This document shows, one piece after another, positions 57,773 through 64,000 of a DNA stretch of 64,000 nucleotides. Source of the DNA: Sipunculus nudus (lineage: Eukaryota > Annelida > Sipuncula > Golfingiida > Sipunculidae); NCBI GenBank assembly GCA_026874595.1, contig CM049317.1:39642401-39706400 (forward strand), given 5' to 3'. A program made the translations under genes and the position numbers. The notes under the pieces are model-generated. The model made no database searches, was not told the origin of the DNA, and saw only the letters and a program-made list of their open reading frames with translations. Within the stretch, counting starts at the first letter, position 1. The number at the start of each line of letters is the position of its first letter.

Positions 57773-60700
57773 AGCTCAGCTGACTGAAAGTCATCTGAGC
57801 TATAGCGATCACTCTTTGTCCGTCGTCCGTCTGTCTGTCTGTCCGTCTCTCTATCCGTTAACCAGGCACAAATCGTAACCACTGGACCTGGAATCTTCTA
57901 ACTTGACATCCAGGGAGTACCATGAAAAATCTCCTTGGAAACCTGAAATTAGGTCTCTGTTACTCATAACCTCTGAGCTATGGGGCTCCGAAGTACCCCC
58001 CAGAAAAGTAAAAAATTTCATACAAAAACTTCAATATCTCATTAACTACTTGACTGATGGTCATGATTTTCGGCATACATATTGATCATGAGAGGTTCCA
58101 TCAGTTCCTGAAGACTGGTGGCGCCACCTGTATCGTTCAATTTTTTACGAATTTTTTTCTCTATTTTTGAGACCTTTAAAAATGTGAACATCTGTTAACA
58201 AGGCACAAATCGTAATGACTGGACTTAGAATCTTCATTCTCGACACACTGAGAGACCTATAAAAAGTCTCCATGGAAACCAGAAATTAGGTCTCTGTTAC
58301 CCATATCCTTCGAGCTATGGGGCCCCAAAGTACCCCCCAGAAAAGTCCAAAATTTCATACAAAAACTTCAATATCTCATTAACTACTTGACTGATGGTCA
58401 TGATTTTTGGCATACATATTGATCATGAGAGGTTCCATCAGTTCCTGAAGACTGGTGGCGTCACCTGTATTTTTCGATTTTTTACGAATTTTTTTCTCTA
58501 TTTTTGAGACCTTTAAAAATGTGAACATCTGTTAACAAGGCACAAATCGTAACGACTGGACTTAGAATCTTCATTCTCGACACACTGAGAGACCTATGAA
58601 AAGTCTCCATGGAAACCAGAAATTAGGTCTCTGTTACCCATATCCTTCCAGCTATGGGGCCCCAAACTACCCCCCAGAAAAGTAAAAAATTTCATACAAA
58701 AACTTCAATATCTCATTAACTACTTGACTGATGGTCATGATTTTCGGCATACATATTGATCATGAGAGGTTCCATCAGTTCCTGAAGACTGGTGGCGCCA
58801 CCTGTATCGTTCAATTTTTTACGAATTTTTTTCTCTATTTTTGAGACCTTTAAAAATGTGAACATCTGTTAACAAGGCACAAATCGTAACGACTGGACTT
58901 AGAATCTTCATTCTCGACACACTGAGAGACCTATGAAAAGTCTCCATGGAAACCAGAAATTAGGTCTCTGTTACCCATATCCTTCCAGCTATGGGGCCCC
59001 AAACTACCCCCCAGAAAAGTAAAAAATTTCATACAAAAACTTCAATATCTCATTAACTACTTGACTGATGGTCATGATTTTTGGCATACATATTGATTGT
59101 GAGATGTTCCATCAGTTCCTGCAGACTGGTGGCGCCACCTGTATCGTTCAATTTTTTACGAATTTTTTTCTCTTTTTTTGAGACCTTTCAAAATGTAAAC
59201 CATCAGTCAAGTAGTTAATGAGATATTGAAGTTTTTGTATGAAATTTTTTACTTTTCTTGGGGGTACTTTAGGGCTCCATAGCTCGAAGAATATGGGTAA
59301 CAGAGACCTAATTTTGGTTTCCATGGAGACTTTTCATAGGTCTCTCAGTGTGTCGAGAATGAAGATTCTAGGTCCATTCGTTATGATTTGTGCCACGTTA
59401 ACAGATGACAGCATCCTTAAAGGTCTCAAAAATAGAGGAAAAAAATCGTAAAAAATCGAACAATACAGGTGGCGCCACAAGGTGTTCCATCAGTTCCTGC
59501 AGACTGGTGGCACAACCTGTATTTGTTCGGGTTTTTTTTTACGAATGTTTTATCTATTTTTGAGACCTTTAAAGATATGAACATCTGTTAACAGGGCACA
59601 AATCATAAAAACTGGACCTAGAATCTTTATTCTTGACACACAGGGAGACCCATGAAAATTCTCCATGGAAACCTGAAATTAGGTCTCTGTTACCCATATT
59701 CTTTAGGCTGTATGGCTCCAAAATACCCCCCCAGAATAATGGAAAATTTTATACAAAAACTGCAGTATCTCAATAACTACAACACTGATGGTTATAATTT
59801 TTGGCATACATATTGATCATGAGCTGTTCCATCAGGTTCTGCAGAGAGGGTGCGCCACCTCTATTTTTTTCAAATTTTTACGAATTTTTTTCACTTTTTT
59901 CGAGACCTTTGAAGATGTTGCCATCTGTTAACAGGGCACAAATCGTAACGACTACACCTAGAATCTTCTCTCTTGACATGCAGGGAGGCCCATAAAAAGT
60001 CTCTTTGGAAACCTGAAATTAGGTCTCTGTTACCCATAACCTTTGAGCTATGGGGCTCCAAAGTACCCCCCAGAATAATGCTAAATTTGATACAAAACCT
60101 CAAGTATCTAAACAACTATTGCAGTGATCACCATGATTCTTTGCATGGATATTGATCATGGAATGTGTCATCAGTTTCTGCAGTATGGTGGCGCCACCTG
60201 TATTTTTTTTATTTTTACGAATTTTTTTCTCTATTTTTGAGACCTCATAAGATGCGGTCATCTGTTAACATGGCACAAATCGTAACAACTGGACCTAGAA
60301 TCTTCTATCTTGACATGCTGAGAGGCCCATGAAAAGTCTCCTTAAAAACTTGAAATTACGTCTCTGTTACCCATAACCTCTGAGCTATGGGGTTCCGAAG
60401 TACCCCCCAGAATAATGGAAAATTTGATACAAAAGCTCAAGTATCTGAACAATTATTATATTGATCACCATGAGTCTTTGCATGGATATTGATCATGAAA
60501 TGTTTCATCAGTTTCTGCATTCTGGTGGCGCGACCTGTATTTTTTCGATTTTTTAAAGTTTTTTTTCTCTATTTTTGAAACCTTTTAAGATTTGGTCATC
60601 TGTTAACAGGGCACAAATCATATCAACTGGACCTAGAATCTTCTGTCATGACATGCAAGGACGGTCATAAAAAGTCTATATGGAAACCTGATACAAGGTC

Positions 60701-61520
60701 TCTGTTACTGATATCCTTTCAGCTATGAGGCTCGGAAGTTCCTCCCAGAATAATGCAAAAATTGATACAATAACTAATGCATTGATCACCATGATTGTCT
60801 ACATTTGTATTGATAATGGCTTGTTTCATCAGTTTCTGTAGACTGGTGGTGCCACCTGTATTTTGATTTTTTAAGAATTTTTTTCTTGATTTTTGAGACC
60901 TTTAAACATTTGGTCATCTGTTAACAGGCCACAAATCATAATGACTTGACCTAGAATCTTCTTTCTTAACATGCAGGGAGGTCCATGAAACATCTTGGAA
61001 ACCTGAAATTAGGTCTCTGTTACCCATATCCTTCATGCTCTGGGGCTCCGAAGTACTCCCCAGAGTAAAGATTTGGTCATCTGTTAACAGAGCACAAATT
61101 ATAATGACTTGATCTAGAATCTCCTTTCTTGATATGCTGGGAGGCCCCTGAAAAGTCTCCTTGTGCACCTGAAATTACATCTCTGTTACCCATATCCTTC
61201 ATCCTATGCGGCTTTGAAATACCCCCCAGAATAAATATTTGGTCATCTGTTAACAGGGCACAAATCATAATAACTGGACCTAGAATTTTATTTTTTGACA
61301 TGCTGGGAGACCCCTGAAAAGTCATCTTGTAAACCTTGAAAATAGGTGTCTGTTACCCATATCCTTCATGCTACAGAGCTCCAATGAATATTGGATGATT
61401 TTATACAAAAGGTCAATTTTGGAAAAAGTATTTCATTCAAATTTGACATTCAGATGATAAAATTACTTTTGTCAATGTCTTCCTGGTCAGCTGAGCGTCA
61501 TGACCCCTGGGTCACTTGTT
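57773..61520 (+). mobile_element. Family A element, complete, 3.7 kb, with 338-bp tandem core
   Basis: The 5' head AGCTCAGCTGACTGAAAGTC can pair with the following ATCTGAGCT, then GCGATCACTCTTTGTCCGTC. The core has nine to ten units of about 338 bp, marked by ACTGGTGGCGCCACCTGTAT, GTTAACA.GGCACAAATCGT, CCTAGAATCTTC and GAAATTAGGTCTCTGTTACC. One unit (about 59,198-59,475) is inverted. The 3' end is CAGCTGAGCGTCATGACC, hairpin TGACCC CT GGGTCA, CTTGTT. Removal restores a family B sequence across a T-run (TTTGTTTATTTTTT to TCTAACTGCA). No open frame is meaningful. The layout (unique ends, tandem core) matches pearl/Helentron-associated elements described in bivalves. Confidence 0.78.
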
Positions 61521-62848
61521 TCTAACTGCATTTTTTTTTTAGATTTTTGCACAGCGTCCATCTGTTCATCTGCCTTGGGATAAAAACACTCCTGTCTCTG
61601 CATTGGTTGGACTTATCGACCTGAAATTTTGCAGGTGTATACATCCTGGACAGCTTTCTTGATTTTATGAAAGGTGGCGCCACCTACATCACGTTTAAGC
61701 TGCAGACATCCAAGCTCATATCTCGGGAACCGTTTGACCGATTGGGCAAATATTTTGCATGTTTATAGATCTCACATAGCTCTTTATCATAAGCAAAACT
61801 GGTGGCGCCACCTGCAATCATTTTTGCACAGTGTCCGTCTGTTTGTTTGCCGTGGGATAAAATCACTCATATCTCGGCAGTGGTTTGACATATCTGCCTA
61901 AAATTTTGCAGGTTTATACATCTTGGATAGGTTCTCGATTTTGTGACAGGTGGGGTACGTTTATGCATACGCTGAAAACATTCAGGATTATATCTCAGGA
62001 CTGGTTTGACATATCCCCCTGAAATTTTGCATGTGTATAGATTTCACATAGCTCTTAATCATACACAAAATTGGTGGCGCCACCTGCCACAATTTTTGCA
62101 CAGTGTCCGATGTTTGTCTGCCGTCGGCTAAAATCACTCATATCTCAGTAGTGGTTTGACTTATCTGCCTAAAATTTTGCATGTTTATACATCTTCGATA
62201 GCTTTCTCAATTTTGTGGCAGGTGGCGCCATCTTCATTTATGTATACGCTGCAGACATTCAGGCTTTTATTTCAGGACTGGTTTGACATATCCCCCTGAA
62301 ATTTTGCATGTGTATAGATCTCATAATTCTTAATCATACACAAAAGTGATGGCGCCACCTGCCAACATTTTTGCACAGCGTCCGTCTTTTTGTCGGCCGT
62401 GGGCTAAAATCACTCATATCTCAGTAGTGGTTTCACTTGTCTGCCTAAAACTTTGCATGTTTATACATCTTGGACAGCTTTCTGGATTTTGTGGTAGGTG
62501 GCGCAACCTACATACACATTTCGGCTGCAGACATCCAGGCTATTATGCAACACACCTCACTCTATTTCCCCTTGCCACTCAATCCATGCCTCACTTCACC
62601 CGTTCCACTCTGATTTTGGCGGATACAAGTAGTCACTTGTTGACTACCCGTATTCTAGTTTTTGTGTTGTGTGCACCCATGCTAGATTTTCAGCAGTGAT
62701 GTTTGTTTGTTTCTTGTTCTAAGTGTTTAGTACTTGCATTGTTCATATACATGTTACACATGTTCTTGAAAAGTAATGGTCCAGCATTGAAACAACATAC
62801 CTGGTGTAATCTCATTGCACAGGTTCGCATTAGGCCTGTAGGCCTTGT
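61521..62848 (+). mobile_element. Family B element, right part with about 275-bp tandem modules
   Basis: Starts CTAACTGCATTTTT after the nested insertion. About 3.5 units of roughly 275 bp follow (TTTTTGCACAGTGTCCGTCT, GCCTAAAATTTTGCATGTTT, GGTGGCGCCACCTGC at 61,801, 62,071 and 62,349). The conserved terminus comes next: GTGTTGTGTGCACCCATGCT, CCAGCATTGAAACAACATAC, TTAGGCCTGTAGGCCTTGTT. Confidence 0.7.
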
Positions 62849-62867
62849 TTTTTTTTTTTAATTTTAA

Positions 62868-62921
62868 ATTCACAGTCCTACATGAGCAAAGTAGTTTCAC
62901 AGTCCTACATGAGCAAAGTAG
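62868..62921 (+). repeat. 27-bp direct duplication
   Basis: TTCACAGTCCTACATGAGCA plus AAGTAG occurs twice in tandem just after a poly-T tract. Confidence 0.8.
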
Positions 62922-62950
62922 ATAGGCAGATCAAATTTTGAAGAGCGAAG

Positions 62951-63001
62951 ATGAATGAAGAACACCCGATCCAGAAGTTACAGATTCCTGCACATAATAA
63001 G
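62951..63001 (+). CDS. Possible small exon, weak support
   Basis: ATGAATGAAGAACACCCGAT begins a frame of 17 codons (MNEEHPIQKLQIPAHNK) that ends AAG|GTATGTG, a good 5' splice site. No acceptor exon of matching phase was identified downstream. All three frames have stops upstream, so it could only be a first coding exon. Confidence 0.2.
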
Positions 63002-63378
63002 GTATGTGAATTTTGTGTTTGTGCATGTAAAGTGTCAAAGAGTACAATATACGAAAGTACATATCAGAAATGGCCCTATGAGGCTGGAAATGTTGAATTG
63101 GCCGTAAATGGCATGATAGATTGGCCTGTGTGTGTGTTTTTTCCCCAGTGAATTGCCTAAGCATGAGAGGTAAGACCGAGTGGCCAAAGTCCACCGAAGC
63201 GAAAATTAAAAGTAGCTACGGAGATATGTCTGTGCCTCATAAGATTGCTTATAGGCTATAAATACAATTAGCAATGAGTCTGAATTATTTGAGTGAGGAA
63301 AAATTGTGGAACCTCGCGTTAGGCTGTCTTTCAGAATTGTGGCGCCAGTTTTGAGGTGACCAGATAGGTATTATATTT

Positions 63379-63437
<59 letters not shown>

Positions 63438-64000
63438 ATATGAGTAACGTGGGGCTAGGCTAATGAAGGGGACAGGGATGTTAAGCAAAGGTGAAGTGAG
63501 TAACCAGCAACGCTCCGTCTTTTTTTCTATGCCGTGTCCAAGAGACTGGAAAAATACATTTGAAACTGTTGTATTGAATGAGTGGCCCGGAGGTAGGCCT
63601 TAGTTGTGAGAAAAAGAACTAAAGTATTGTACTTATTGGCAAAGGTATGTGCCCGCAGTATTTTGATGTACACGAAATGTAGAAATCTGAACAAATGATT
63701 ATTTTACTTTGAGTGTATCCATTAATAGTACAGAGGAAGGCAGCAGGGTCTAAATGTATAGGATACAGCAGTCTACTAAGCTTATGTAAATTTGAAGATT
63801 TTATGGTTGTTATATAAATAAGTGTATATAAAGCTAGAGTGAAGCTTCCAAAATTTCTATTTCAACCATTTTACATTAAAAGGGATATTTTGATAAAAAT
63901 GCTATTGGTTTAAGGTTGTACATAAAGGATGACAAACAGAAAAAAATTTTGTTTTATAAATATATGAAACCATTAATCCATATGACAACCATTCCAGCAT
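63002..64000. other. No recognised gene; (CA)n(TA)n microsatellite
   Basis: (CA)n followed by (TA)n at 63,381-63,432. The rest is AT-rich without a supportable feature. Confidence 0.45.

Overview
The window is eukaryotic, non-coding-rich DNA from an animal, most likely a marine bivalve mollusc. That assignment is inference. It rests on long AT-rich introns, very many tandem repeats, tandem-core interspersed elements resembling the bivalve 'pearl' type, a Helentron-type helicase-endonuclease remnant, a SWIM/Ulp1/PHD transposon-type remnant and a decayed Ty3/gypsy element. No bacterial operons, rRNA, true tRNA genes or CRISPR arrays are visible.

Layout. 1-21,060 is dominated by two families of non-coding interspersed elements (called A and B here), nested in one another, plus a minus-strand Helentron coding remnant (19,397-21,060) that shares its 3' terminus with family A. 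22,370-24,725 holds CT microsatellites and a broken protein gene (SWIM, Ulp1-like and PHD pieces). 24,882-25,920 is a 41-bp minisatellite. 25,950-30,660 is a decayed Ty3/gypsy pol region (RT, RNase H, integrase, a candidate 3' LTR) interrupted by two DNA elements with clear terminal repeats.

34,320-36,095 is a 35-bp minisatellite. At 36,638 a host gene begins: three exons (36,638-36,703, 51,655-51,703, 54,596-54,627) have good splice sites and compatible phases and encode the start of a coiled-coil-like protein. Its first intron (about 15 kb) is filled with arrays of 49-, 45- and 40-bp units, a MITE with a 9-bp target duplication, and other repeats.

54,860-62,850 returns to interspersed elements: a 158-bp array carrying palindromic AGGTCAnnnTGACCT sites; a tandem miniature LTR element (TRIM) at 56,121-56,777 whose LTR contains a tRNA-like internal RNA polymerase III promoter; and a 3.7-kb family-A element nested in a family-B element.

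Most notable: (1) the TRIM with a tRNA-like promoter inside its LTR, analogous in layout to plant Cassandra elements that carry 5S rRNA; (2) two independent nested insertions that fix the ends of family A and show insertion within T-runs without target duplication; (3) the matching 3' end of the Helentron coding remnant, which makes family A a plausible non-autonomous Helentron derivative. All coordinates were read by eye. Family assignments come from motif recognition, not database searches.
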